Source: Candidatus Poseidoniaceae archaeon (GTDB lineage Archaea; Thermoplasmatota; Poseidoniia; Poseidoniales; Poseidoniaceae). From it: 5,622 nt of DNA. The stretch lies in assembly GCA_029250345.1 (NCBI GenBank), contig JAQXFL010000071.1:1-5622 (forward strand). Direction: 5' to 3'. The translations under genes were made by a program, and so were the position numbers. The notes beneath the pieces are model-generated. The model did no database searches. It worked only from the letters and a program-made list of their open reading frames with translations, and had not been told where the DNA came from. Position 1 is the stretch's first letter. Every line of letters begins with the position of its first letter. Below, in pieces: positions 1 to 5,622 of the stretch.

Positions 1-948
1 CCTTACCTCGCTTCAAGTGAACACTACACGATTACTGCAGCATACTACGACGGGGTCACTTTCCACGAAGTGAGCATCAATGTAACAGTCTCAAACGGCG
101 ATTTGAATTCAGTCACGCTTACTGCTACTGGCAGTGATGGCTTAGCAAACACAGTCTTCGACATAACTTCCGATGAACACATCGACTTTACTTCGGCTCT
201 CGCCGATTTGGACATGAACCCAATCGACCCTTCAATTCTTGAATGGTATCTCATGAACACAGACACCGGCATCTCTACCGTCATCACCGACGAATTGGTT
301 GCGAACAACATGCGATGGGATGCTTCCGAGGTTGGCAATTGGTCGGTTTCAGCTTCTGCTATCAGTGACTCAGGATATAACATCAGCGACGTTGTTACCG
401 TTTCTGTAGTTCACGGCGTGGCAGTCAGTGTGAATGCAGTTCTCGATGCTACTACCCAGACAGCAGGGGAAGAAATTGCCATGGTCGTTACCGGAACTGA
501 TTCTGATGGCAACACATTCCCACAAATCGTGGAATGGTTGGAAAACGATGTAACAGTTGAGAACATTACCGCCGGGGAAAGCGATGGGACGTATGTCTAC
601 TTAGCGACCACCGCCGGTGAACATACTCTGAAGTACACGACAGGGTCCACTGATTCATCTCTCGTAATTACAGTTGAAGCACAACGAATCGTTGATTCAT
701 TGGATATTGAAATTTCATCACAATCAGTCGATCAACTTTCGAACTTCACGGTGACCGTCAAAGCCTTTGACATGTATCTCAACCAAATTGAAGTCCCACC
801 AAGTGCTGATGTAGATTCCACAGGTCGAGCCGAAGTCTCACAACAAGGACCAGGCGTTTGGAACGTTATTACGCTCGATGACGGCACTCTGACGGTAACG
901 ATCACCGCAGGGAAAGTTTCAGAGGAAAGAAACATCGAAGTTGAAGGT
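1..948 (+). repeat. Array of divergent Ig-like modules in the first surface protein
   Basis: These are protein-level repeats of roughly 85-105 residues; the DNA itself is not repetitive. Module openings share the pattern hydrophobic-x-G-x-A, then about ten residues later an AG or similar turn, then D-x-x-G-N. The clearest example starts at VVHG (residues 136-139) and reaches TDSDGN (166-171), followed by a strand ending in VEW (177-179). The pattern resembles the invasin/filamin-like Ig folds common in prokaryotic surface proteins. Exact family assignment needs a profile search. Confidence 0.7.
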
Positions 949-1368
949 AACATTGGTGGATTCTTCAAGGCAGGCGGACCACTCTACTATGTTGGAGCAG
1001 GACTTCTCGGAATAGTGAGTATCGTCATTGTCGGACTATTGATCTCCATGCTTCGTGGAGGCGACTCTGGTTACGATGACGATGACGATGAGTACGACGA
1101 CGACGATGACGACGATTCAAACGCTCCTCGAGGTGCAACTCCTGGACCAACAGGTCCTGCACCTGCCTCAGGCCCGACCGGTCCTGCACCAGGCCCTTCA
1201 GGCCCCGCTCCAGAACAGAAGGAAGTACCAGAAATAGTGCAAGAAGACACGGCATGGCAAGCTGACCATCGAGTCGACGATGACGGCACGGAATGGGCAG
1301 AGGATGAAAATGGCACATGGTGGTATCGCCAAGAAGGCGACACCGATTGGGGCGAATGGAAGGATTGA
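1..1368 (+). CDS. Ig-like repeat surface protein, single-pass membrane anchored (5' partial)
   Basis: The reading frame is open from base 1, so the start lies upstream and 455 residues are visible. A GTG at 70 falls inside a beta-strand-like stretch of an Ig module and is not a credible start. Residues 1-33 are the end of one Ig-like module. About three more follow (34-139, 140-227, 228-316), rich in Thr, Ser, Val and Asp, with N-X-S/T sequons such as NVT, NWS, NIS, NIT and NFT. A hydrophobic helix lies at about 327-350 with Arg352 just after it, giving type I topology (outside N-terminus, inside C-terminus). The tail has a poly-Asp run (359-372), a Gly/Pro/Ala linker (377-404) and a Trp-rich end with six Trp between 419 and 453. 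I infer an extracellular stalk or adhesin; the ligand is unknown. The next gene, 41 bases downstream, has the same plan, suggesting an operon of paralogues. No enzymatic motif is seen. Confidence 0.88.
   Translation, partial: PYLASSEHYTITAAYYDGVTFHEVSINVTVSNGDLNSVTLTATGSDGLANTVFDITSDEHIDFTSALADLDMNPIDPSILEWYLMNTDTGISTVITDELVANNMRWDASEVGNWSVSASAISDSGYNISDVVTVSVVHGVAVSVNAVLDATTQTAGEEIAMVVTGTDSDGNTFPQIVEWLENDVTVENITAGESDGTYVYLATTAGEHTLKYTTGSTDSSLVITVEAQRIVDSLDIEISSQSVDQLSNFTVTVKAFDMYLNQIEVPPSADVDSTGRAEVSQQGPGVWNVITLDDGTLTVTITAGKVSEERNIEVEGNIGGFFKAGGPLYYVGAGLLGIVSIVIVGLLISMLRGGDSGYDDDDDEYDDDDDDDSNAPRGATPGPTGPAPASGPTGPAPGPSGPAPEQKEVPEIVQEDTAWQADHRVDDDGTEWAEDENGTWWYRQEGDTDWGEWKD
1075..1116 (+). repeat. 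GAC/GAT triplet run encoding poly-Asp
   Basis: Fourteen consecutive codons (residues 359-372) read DDDDDEYDDDDDDD, built from interspersed GAC and GAT. The run begins a few residues after the membrane helix, so it should lie on the cytoplasmic face. Mixed GAC/GAT use suggests the acidity is kept by selection, although triplet slippage could also change its length. It generates long spurious antisense frames. Confidence 0.85.
1144..1212 (+). repeat. GPTGPAP repeat linker
   Basis: Residues 382-388 and 391-397 both read GPTGPAP, and 398-404 reads GPSGPAP. This makes a Gly/Pro/Ala linker between the poly-Asp run and the Trp-rich C-terminus. It is probably a flexible, disordered spacer. It looks collagen-like only superficially, because strict G-X-Y periodicity is not maintained. 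Confidence 0.8.
1294..1365 (+). other. Trp-rich C-terminal motif of the first surface protein
   Basis: The last 24 residues (432-455) follow W-x5-G-x3-Y-x7-W, with further Trp at 440, 441 and 453 and an Asp at the very end. The second surface protein ends with a closely matching spacing (W877, G883, Y887, W896, terminal Asp900). The motif sits behind a flexible linker in the cytoplasm. I infer a small binding or sorting module; no known family is claimed. Confidence 0.55.
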
Positions 1369-1394
1369 ACAGCAAATCATTGATAGACATTGAC

Positions 1395-1400
1395 GAGGAA
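1395..1400 (+). promoter_or_regulatory. Candidate Shine-Dalgarno for the second surface protein
   Basis: GAGGAA lies 9 bases upstream of the ATG at 1410, and its GAGG core matches the GGAGGTGA-type site. It supports the ATG at 1410 over the in-frame ATGs at 1317 and 1356. Those would overlap the previous gene and place a basic, non-signal sequence before the signal peptide. I see no clear TATA box in the 41-base gap, which fits co-transcription with the upstream gene. Confidence 0.45.
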
Positions 1401-1409
1401 GTTGAACAC

Positions 1410-4112
1410 ATGAAAGATACAAATGAGTTCAAGAGCATCATCCTGAGTTGTGTTTGCATCTTGCTTTTTGGCTTCCACGGCTTTTCAATATCTGGTCCTC
1501 AGTTTTCTTCCCTTGAGGACGAGGGCATTGTTTCGAATCAAGGCGGCGCACAACCCGTACGTGTCGAAATCTCTGCAGAATTGGTCTCGATTACTGCTGA
1601 TGAAGTGGTCATGCTTACGGCACAACTGTACGATAATCTCAACAACATCGTGACTGGAGAAGTTGTTTGGAGTTGCGCAAACGGCTCCATCACCGATGAT
1701 GGAATATTCTATCCTTGGTCTTCTGGCTTGATTCAGATTGAAGCAACACACAACGGCTTGGTTGGCTCCATCAACATCACCGTGACACCAGGCGTCGGAC
1801 AATCCCTCCAAATTACAAGTTTGACAGCACATGCGCTTCTACCTGTAACTCTCACGGCCGAGGTCTTAGATGCTCGAGGAAATGCTCAACCCGCAACCAA
1901 TGTGGTTTGGACCATTGATGGTTCATACGCTGGAGTCGGTTCTCCGACTTGGACTGCCCAAGACATTGGTGAATACGCAATTCGTGCACGGCTCTATCAA
2001 ATGGAACATGCGGACACAATCGAGGTTTTGGCAGGAGCGCCTCACGAATTTATTTTTGACGAGGGCATGCAGGTGCGCAGCGGATCGGCACTCTTGATGA
2101 CACCTCGCTTGGTGGATGTGAACGGCTTTGAGATGAACATTACCACAGCAGGCAATCGCGTTTGGGAGGTAGAGAACGGCACGATTCTTCCTTCAGGATG
2201 GTTTACTGCAACCCAACCCGGACTCTGGGCAGTCAATGTTTCGGCTGGCAACATTACCGGCACGGGAATGATTCGTGTTGTACCAGCCGATGCGACCATC
2301 TCGCAAGTTATGGTGCTCTCAGAAGATGGGCAAGGAAGCCAACAATTCACTGCAGGTGTGGCCTACGAGCTTGTAGCAATGCGTACCGATTCGCTCGGTT
2401 ATACAGGTACAATCACACCACCTTTGGCTAATTTCACCGTATCAAGTGGAGGTCTTTCAAACATCAGTGGGGCGGTCTACTGGACTCCCGGCTCAGTGGG
2501 TACGCATGAAGTGCGAGTGGATGATGAAGGAGTTCTTTCGACGTTGTCTGTCGAAGTTGTACATGGACCTGCTATCGATGCAGTGTTGACGCTCACTTCA
2601 GCGGATTTTTCCGCAGGTGGGCAAAGCACCATTGCTTTCATCGCTTCTGATGTCATTGGTAACGAATGGCTTGTCAACGGCTCAATGACACTCGTCAACG
2701 GCAACAGTTCACACTATTCAGTCTCAACAGGATACGCTGTAGTCACCCCGGAAGAAACGCTCGTTTGGAGGATTGAGGGGAACTGGTATGACGTCTCGAC
2801 AGGTACACGGTTTGAACCGGTATTCCAAATGCAGTCCACGCCAGGGCAACTCGCTTTCATCCTTCTCAACGGTGAAGGCTCAATTCTCCCTGCTGACTCG
2901 TTACTGGCACTCAACCCAGTATTCTATGATGCGTATTCAAATCAACTTGATGAAATTGGATTGAACTGGACTGTTGACGGCGTTGATTCCACCGTTGATA
3001 TTCTACTTTCAGATTTGCATTGGATACCTACCACTGTTGGAGGGCATGAGATTCGCGCAAATGCCGATGGAGTCTTTGCTACAGTACGATTAACCGTCGT
3101 GGCAGGTGATGCTCGAAACCTTGTCACCAATTTTGATGATGGTCTTACTGTTCAGGCAGGCGTTCCCACTGAATTGTTTATTCAAACCATTGACGCTCAC
3201 GGTAACTTGGCACCATCTACATCTGTTCTCTCAACGCTTGATGAAGAGTTTGGTTCACTTGTTGCCTCATCATCCGGTGACGGATATTGGGACTTTACTG
3301 GCCGGATGAAGGGCACTTATTCGCTTGAACTCATACAGGACAATGCCTCTCATATCCTTCCACTCACCATTGAATCCGGTGCACCTGTTCGAATCTTCTC
3401 AACCATGGAAATTGAGAACATCGCACAAGGCGATACAGTGCTTCTACGTGTTGGTTCGGTTGATGTTTACGGTAATCCTGTGGACGTAGTTCCAGCCAAC
3501 ACAACGGTCAGTTGCACCTCAGGCTCTTCGAAGCACGTCACTTCAGATACATGGGAATTGGATATTTCATCCTCTGGAAACGATCGTTCTTGCAATATTC
3601 TATGGAACGGATTACTCTCACAGAATTATTTTGATGTTGAATCTGTTTTGCTCGGTGGGGCAGTAGGTTCGACCAATACTGCCATGGGTTTGGGTATCTT
3701 TTTCTTAACATTGATTCTGGTCACTCTTGTGGTTTTGGTTCGCAAAGCCAACCAAGAAGAAGTGGACTGGATTGATGAATCATTCGACGAGAGCGATGAA
3801 TACGAGTATGAAGGTGATTGGGATGACGGCGAAAGGCATGGTGCTACGTCTGAATCTGATGATGATGATGCATCTGATGACACAGACGGTGATGAAGATG
3901 AACCGACCAGGGAAAGTGCCGGTGCCAACTCTCCACAGCCAACATTATCGGATGGTGAGCGCAATACCCTCGCAGAAAAGGCGGCAGAAGTCGGAGTTAT
4001 GCAAGCCATTACCGGGGCGGAACAAGGATCGAGTGGTTGGTATGTGGATGTAAGCGGTGAAATCCAGTATTGGAATGTCGGCGATGATGGTTCATGGACT
4101 CGGGTTGACTGA
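1410..4112 (+). CDS. Multi-Ig-like-domain surface protein with signal peptide and C-terminal membrane anchor
   Basis: The complete protein has 900 residues. The chosen ATG gives an N-terminus of MKDTNEFKS followed by a hydrophobic stretch (about 10-27), a plausible Sec signal peptide. Residues 48-745 hold about eight Ig-like modules: roughly 48-127, 130-209, 210-292, 296-385, 387-479, 480-566, 567-657 and 658-745. Several carry the D-x-x-G-N turn (DARGN, DVIGN, DAHGN, DVYGN). About 13 N-X-S/T sequons fit a glycosylated exterior. A single membrane helix at about 755-777 is followed by Arg778-Lys779, giving a cytoplasmic C-terminus. The tail is strongly acidic (786-832), then a predicted helix with KAAEVGVMQAITGAEQ, then a Trp/Tyr/Gly end. 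Outside the signal peptide the only Cys are 89, 702 and 728; the last two may form a disulfide in the membrane-proximal module. I infer an adhesin or cell-surface stalk paralogous to the upstream gene; the ligand is unknown. Confidence 0.92.
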   Translation: MKDTNEFKSIILSCVCILLFGFHGFSISGPQFSSLEDEGIVSNQGGAQPVRVEISAELVSITADEVVMLTAQLYDNLNNIVTGEVVWSCANGSITDDGIFYPWSSGLIQIEATHNGLVGSINITVTPGVGQSLQITSLTAHALLPVTLTAEVLDARGNAQPATNVVWTIDGSYAGVGSPTWTAQDIGEYAIRARLYQMEHADTIEVLAGAPHEFIFDEGMQVRSGSALLMTPRLVDVNGFEMNITTAGNRVWEVENGTILPSGWFTATQPGLWAVNVSAGNITGTGMIRVVPADATISQVMVLSEDGQGSQQFTAGVAYELVAMRTDSLGYTGTITPPLANFTVSSGGLSNISGAVYWTPGSVGTHEVRVDDEGVLSTLSVEVVHGPAIDAVLTLTSADFSAGGQSTIAFIASDVIGNEWLVNGSMTLVNGNSSHYSVSTGYAVVTPEETLVWRIEGNWYDVSTGTRFEPVFQMQSTPGQLAFILLNGEGSILPADSLLALNPVFYDAYSNQLDEIGLNWTVDGVDSTVDILLSDLHWIPTTVGGHEIRANADGVFATVRLTVVAGDARNLVTNFDDGLTVQAGVPTELFIQTIDAHGNLAPSTSVLSTLDEEFGSLVASSSGDGYWDFTGRMKGTYSLELIQDNASHILPLTIESGAPVRIFSTMEIENIAQGDTVLLRVGSVDVYGNPVDVVPANTTVSCTSGSSKHVTSDTWELDISSSGNDRSCNILWNGLLSQNYFDVESVLLGGAVGSTNTAMGLGIFFLTLILVTLVVLVRKANQEEVDWIDESFDESDEYEYEGDWDDGERHGATSESDDDDASDDTDGDEDEPTRESAGANSPQPTLSDGERNTLAEKAAEVGVMQAITGAEQGSSGWYVDVSGEIQYWNVGDDGSWTRVD
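1551..3644 (+). repeat. About eight tandem Ig-like modules in the second surface protein
   Basis: Protein-level repeats span residues 48-745. Recurring landmarks are a boundary of V-x-x-G (VTPG, VLAG, VVHG, VVAG, IESG), a D-x-x-G-N turn about 25-30 residues later, then a strand with V-W (VVWS, VVWT, RVWE, LNWT). Each ends with a G-x-x-x-hydrophobic-x-hydrophobic strand such as GEYAIRA, GTHEVRV or GGHEIRA. The fifth module (387-479) lacks the usual V-W strand soon after its DVIGN turn and is the least regular. DNA identity between modules is low, so this is an old expansion. Confidence 0.75.
3765..3905 (+). other. Acidic cytoplasmic tail of the second surface protein
   Basis: Residues 786-832 are dominated by Asp and Glu, with runs such as SDDDDASDDTDGDEDE and aromatic interruptions (EYEYEGDWDD). 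They begin just after the membrane helix and its Arg-Lys stop-transfer pair. This is the counterpart of the poly-Asp run in the upstream protein, but its sequence is more mixed. A low-affinity cation-binding or electrostatic spacer role is inference only. Confidence 0.75.
4038..4109 (+). other. Trp-rich C-terminal motif of the second surface protein
   Basis: Residues 877-900 follow W-x5-G-x3-Y-W-x7-W-x3-D. The first Trp, the Gly and the Tyr match the spacing in the upstream protein exactly, and the last Trp is offset by one residue. It follows a predicted helix at about 848-870. Conservation at the C-termini of two otherwise divergent paralogues suggests a specific intracellular role. Confidence 0.55.
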
Positions 4113-4113
4113 G

Positions 4114-4263
4114 ATGTCTCTCGAACAACCTCTTGACGCTTCGAGCGATTTCTATGAATTGGTATGGCTTCTTTCTGCCTTCCTCTGCTGGAAAGGTAAA
4201 GCGGTCATTGCACTCATTCTGAACAGAATCGTTGAACCGCTGGTGAGCTTATCACTCGCATAG
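4114..4263 (+). CDS. Doubtful 49-residue ORF after the second surface protein
   Basis: An ATG lies one base after the TGA of the second surface gene, an arrangement that could allow translational coupling. It runs 49 codons to a TAG that abuts the stop codon of the convergent permease gene. The product would start MSLEQPLDASSDFYELVW and contain two moderately hydrophobic stretches (about 15-25 and 31-48). I recognise no family. It has no good ribosome binding site of its own and overlaps an inverted repeat that may be a terminator, so it may be chance. A frame exactly filling an intergenic gap is suggestive but weak evidence. Confidence 0.2.
   Translation: MSLEQPLDASSDFYELVWLLSAFLCWKGKAVIALILNRIVEPLVSLSLA
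4200..4241. terminator. Nested inverted repeat between convergent genes, possible terminator
   Basis: AGCGGT (4200-4205) pairs with ACCGCT (4236-4241). Inside it, ATTCTG (4216-4221) pairs perfectly with CAGAAT (4224-4229) around an AA centre. The element lies between the stop codons of two converging genes, where a bidirectional terminator would be expected. No strong T-tract follows on either strand, which weakens both a classical intrinsic and an archaeal oligo-T terminator call. Confidence 0.35.
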
Positions 4264-5622
4264 TTATTCTTCACTTTGCGCCTCGAAGGCAAGGAAGAAC
4301 TCATCGATATCAATGACGCCATTCTCATCCATGTCGGCGTTGTGGAATATACATCGTGACTCATCGACGGTGTAATCAAAACCGAGGGCTTTCAATGCGT
4401 TTTGGAACTCTCTTAATGTAAGGTGGTTCTTTCCGCCGAAGTCTGCAGCGTGGAACGCAGCAAGGCGACGCTCATGTTCGGCAGCAGTCGTGAATTGGAA
4501 TTGCCTTCGAAACGACTGAATCGGAGTTGTTTGAGTTACTGCATGTTTCTTACCATAGAGGTAGTATGTGGCTGCACCCGAAAGAATAGCAGCGCCACCG
4601 CCGATGAATGCCTTTGAACCGATGAAACTAATCAGCACTGCTCCTGCAAGAATACCCCAGATATGTATGTAAGGGTACAGTGGAGCCTTGTACTTTGGAT
4701 CCCAGCCGTGCTCTTTACTGGTTCTACGAAGAATGATGACACATGTGTTGATCATGATGAAAATCATAATCTTAAATCCGGATGCGAGTTTTACAACGTC
4801 TTTCAGCGGTACGAACATAATCGCTAATCCCATTGCTACACCGGTGACTATGATCGGCCAGTGAGGTGTTTCAAACCGGACGTTGACTTCTTCAAGAGCT
4901 TGGGGCAGTAGATTGTCTCTGGACATCGCAAACAAAAATCGAGATGAAGCCAAGATTCCAGCGAGTGCCATGGAGATCATAGTGAGTACAGAAAGAATAG
5001 CAGCGAATATTCCGAATTTTGTTCCCGCTACTTTCTCAGCGAAAACAAAAATCGGGTTTTCTATAACGACTCCATCTTGAAGCCACCATTCTCCAGGGAT
5101 TGCAGCCATCATGAGGTAGGAAATAGCAGAATAGATGACAGTTGCAATCAGCAGGGAGAGCATTATTCCGGTAGGGAGGTTACGTTCCGGATTCTTTACT
5201 TCACCGCCAATGGCAGCGACTTTTGTCACACCTGCATAGGCTACAAATACGAATGCTGCGGCTTCTGCCAACGACCACACGCTTGCATCAAAGGCCTCAG
5301 TCAAAGGCCTCTTCGCATCAAAGTCATCGACAAAGAGTGCGGCGATACAGATGAACACCAACAAACCGACCGTCGAGAATACAATTGGTGTTTGAATGGC
5401 TTTCACCTTTGAAACACCTAAGATATTGACAATCGTGATGAGTACGAGGGCGGTCATGGAAAGTACTTTGATGCCAATCTCCACGTCAAAATACGTCGTA
5501 ACAACGATGAGGTAAGCCGAAAACCCGATCAAAGCAAATGCCGATTTGAGAAGGAATGATGCCCACAATCCCAGACCACTAATGGTTCCAATAAGTGGTC
5601 CGTATGTACGCTCTAAATACAC
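4264..5622 (-). CDS. APC-superfamily amino acid permease with C-terminal EF-hand pair (5' partial)
   Basis: The frame is open to the right edge. The GTG at 5622-5620 is an internal Val: the visible protein begins YLERTYGPLIGTISG, which matches the region entering the third helix of APC permeases. About 70-90 N-terminal residues, including helices 1-2, are therefore missing; 452 are visible. About nine or ten helices follow (roughly 10-42, 50-70, 76-97, 116-138, 149-174, 203-231, 255-272, 276-298, 319-356). Family landmarks are FVFVAYAGVTKVAAIGGEV-KNPERNLP (124-150), the SRFLFAMSRDNLLP segment (227-240) and YKAPLYPYIHIWG (311-323). The family moves amino acids or polyamines across the cytoplasmic membrane by proton or sodium symport or by exchange. 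The substrate cannot be told here. Residues 384-446 form an unusual cytoplasmic EF-hand pair. The gene converges on the surface-protein pair, so its promoter is off the window. Confidence 0.93.
   Translation of the reverse strand: MYLERTYGPLIGTISGLGLWASFLLKSAFALIGFSAYLIVVTTYFDVEIGIKVLSMTALVLITIVNILGVSKVKAIQTPIVFSTVGLLVFICIAALFVDDFDAKRPLTEAFDASVWSLAEAAAFVFVAYAGVTKVAAIGGEVKNPERNLPTGIMLSLLIATVIYSAISYLMMAAIPGEWWLQDGVVIENPIFVFAEKVAGTKFGIFAAILSVLTMISMALAGILASSRFLFAMSRDNLLPQALEEVNVRFETPHWPIIVTGVAMGLAIMFVPLKDVVKLASGFKIMIFIMINTCVIILRRTSKEHGWDPKYKAPLYPYIHIWGILAGAVLISFIGSKAFIGGGAAILSGAATYYLYGKKHAVTQTTPIQSFRRQFQFTTAAEHERRLAAFHAADFGGKNHLTLREFQNALKALGFDYTVDESRCIFHNADMDENGVIDIDEFFLAFEAQSEE
4285..4473 (-). 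other. EF-hand pair fused to the permease C-terminus
   Basis: Visible residues 384-446 contain two helix-loop-helix units exactly 36 residues apart, as in calmodulin-type lobes. Loop 2 (430-441) reads DMDENGVIDIDE: Asp at 1 and 3, Asn at 5, Gly at 6, Ile at 8, Asp at 9 and Glu at 12, a canonical Ca2+ ligand set. Loop 1 (394-405) reads DFGGKNHLTLRE: it keeps Asp1 and Glu12 but lacks acidic ligands at 3 and 5 and the Gly at 6, so it probably binds poorly. Flanking helices such as REFQNALKALG and DEFFLAFEA argue for a true EF-hand rather than dockerin. After the last membrane helix (ending near 356) a linker of about 28 residues leads to this domain in the cytoplasm. Confidence 0.85.
5288..5311. 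repeat. Short direct repeat TCAAAGGCCTC within the permease gene
   Basis: TCAAAGGCCTC occurs at 5288-5298 and again at 5301-5311, separated by two bases. It lies in the codons for the loop between the helices at about 76-97 and 116-138 of the visible protein (around KRPLTEAFD). The 13-base period is not a multiple of three, so the encoded peptides differ. It could be a local duplication remnant or chance. Confidence 0.5.

Noticed and set aside
70..72. GTG as the start of the first surface protein
   Set aside because: The frame is open to base 1 and the upstream residues continue the same Ig-like strand pattern. No signal peptide follows the GTG.
1144..1212. CRISPR-like or collagen repeat
   Set aside because: The units are short, imperfect and in frame within a coding region. 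There are no spacers, and strict G-X-Y periodicity is not kept.
1317..1409. N-terminal extension of the second surface protein from the ATG at 1317 or 1356
   Set aside because: It would overlap the upstream gene and put an Arg-rich or acidic stretch before the signal peptide. The ATG at 1410 has a GAGG site and yields a normal signal peptide.
1025..1459. Long antisense frames opposite the Asp/Gly/Pro-rich tail
   Set aside because: They are shadows of the GAC/GAT and Gly/Pro codons, giving low-complexity His/Arg or Ser products with no family features.
4285..4473. Dockerin domain instead of EF-hands at the permease tail
   Set aside because: The loops have full entering and exiting helices and 36-residue spacing. 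Dockerin is an extracellular module, and this tail should be cytoplasmic. No cohesin-like partner is evident.
5620..5622. GTG at the right edge as the permease start
   Set aside because: It encodes the Val of a conserved (V)YLER-x-YGPL-type motif that lies after the first two helices in this family, so the gene is truncated by the window.

Overview
The window most resembles a piece of a planktonic marine archaeon of the Poseidoniales (Marine Group II, Thermoplasmatota) type. I infer this from protein style, not from a marker gene. Two consecutive genes encode long, sequon-rich arrays of Ig-like domains anchored by one C-terminal membrane helix, each followed by an Asp/Glu-rich cytoplasmic tail and a short Trp-rich C-terminus. 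No rRNA, tRNA or ribosomal protein gene is present to confirm the assignment, and a bacterial origin is not formally excluded.

Layout. Positions 1-1368 (+) hold the 3' part of a surface protein gene whose start lies upstream of the window: Ig-like modules, a membrane helix, a poly-Asp run, a Gly/Pro/Ala linker and a Trp-rich end. After 41 bases comes a complete gene of the same architecture at 1410-4112 (+, 900 residues): signal peptide, about eight Ig-like modules, a membrane helix, an acidic tail and a related Trp-rich end. The two genes look like tandem paralogues in one transcription unit. The 151 bases at 4113-4263 hold a nested inverted repeat that may be a terminator. A doubtful 49-codon ORF begins one base after the second gene's stop and overlaps that repeat. 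Positions 4264-5622 (-) hold the 3' part of a convergently oriented APC-superfamily amino acid permease. Its first membrane helices are off the right edge, and its cytoplasmic C-terminus carries a calmodulin-like EF-hand pair.

How the parts may work together. The two Ig-like proteins should stand out from the cell surface as stalks or adhesins, with short acidic tails inside the cell. The permease is on the opposite strand and need not be functionally linked to them. The most unusual item is the permease-EF-hand fusion, which suggests amino acid transport sensed or gated by cytosolic Ca2+. The second most unusual is the Trp/Tyr/Gly C-terminal motif shared by the two surface proteins, which looks like a small intracellular docking or sorting module. 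Apart from short intergenic stretches, the window is fully coding.
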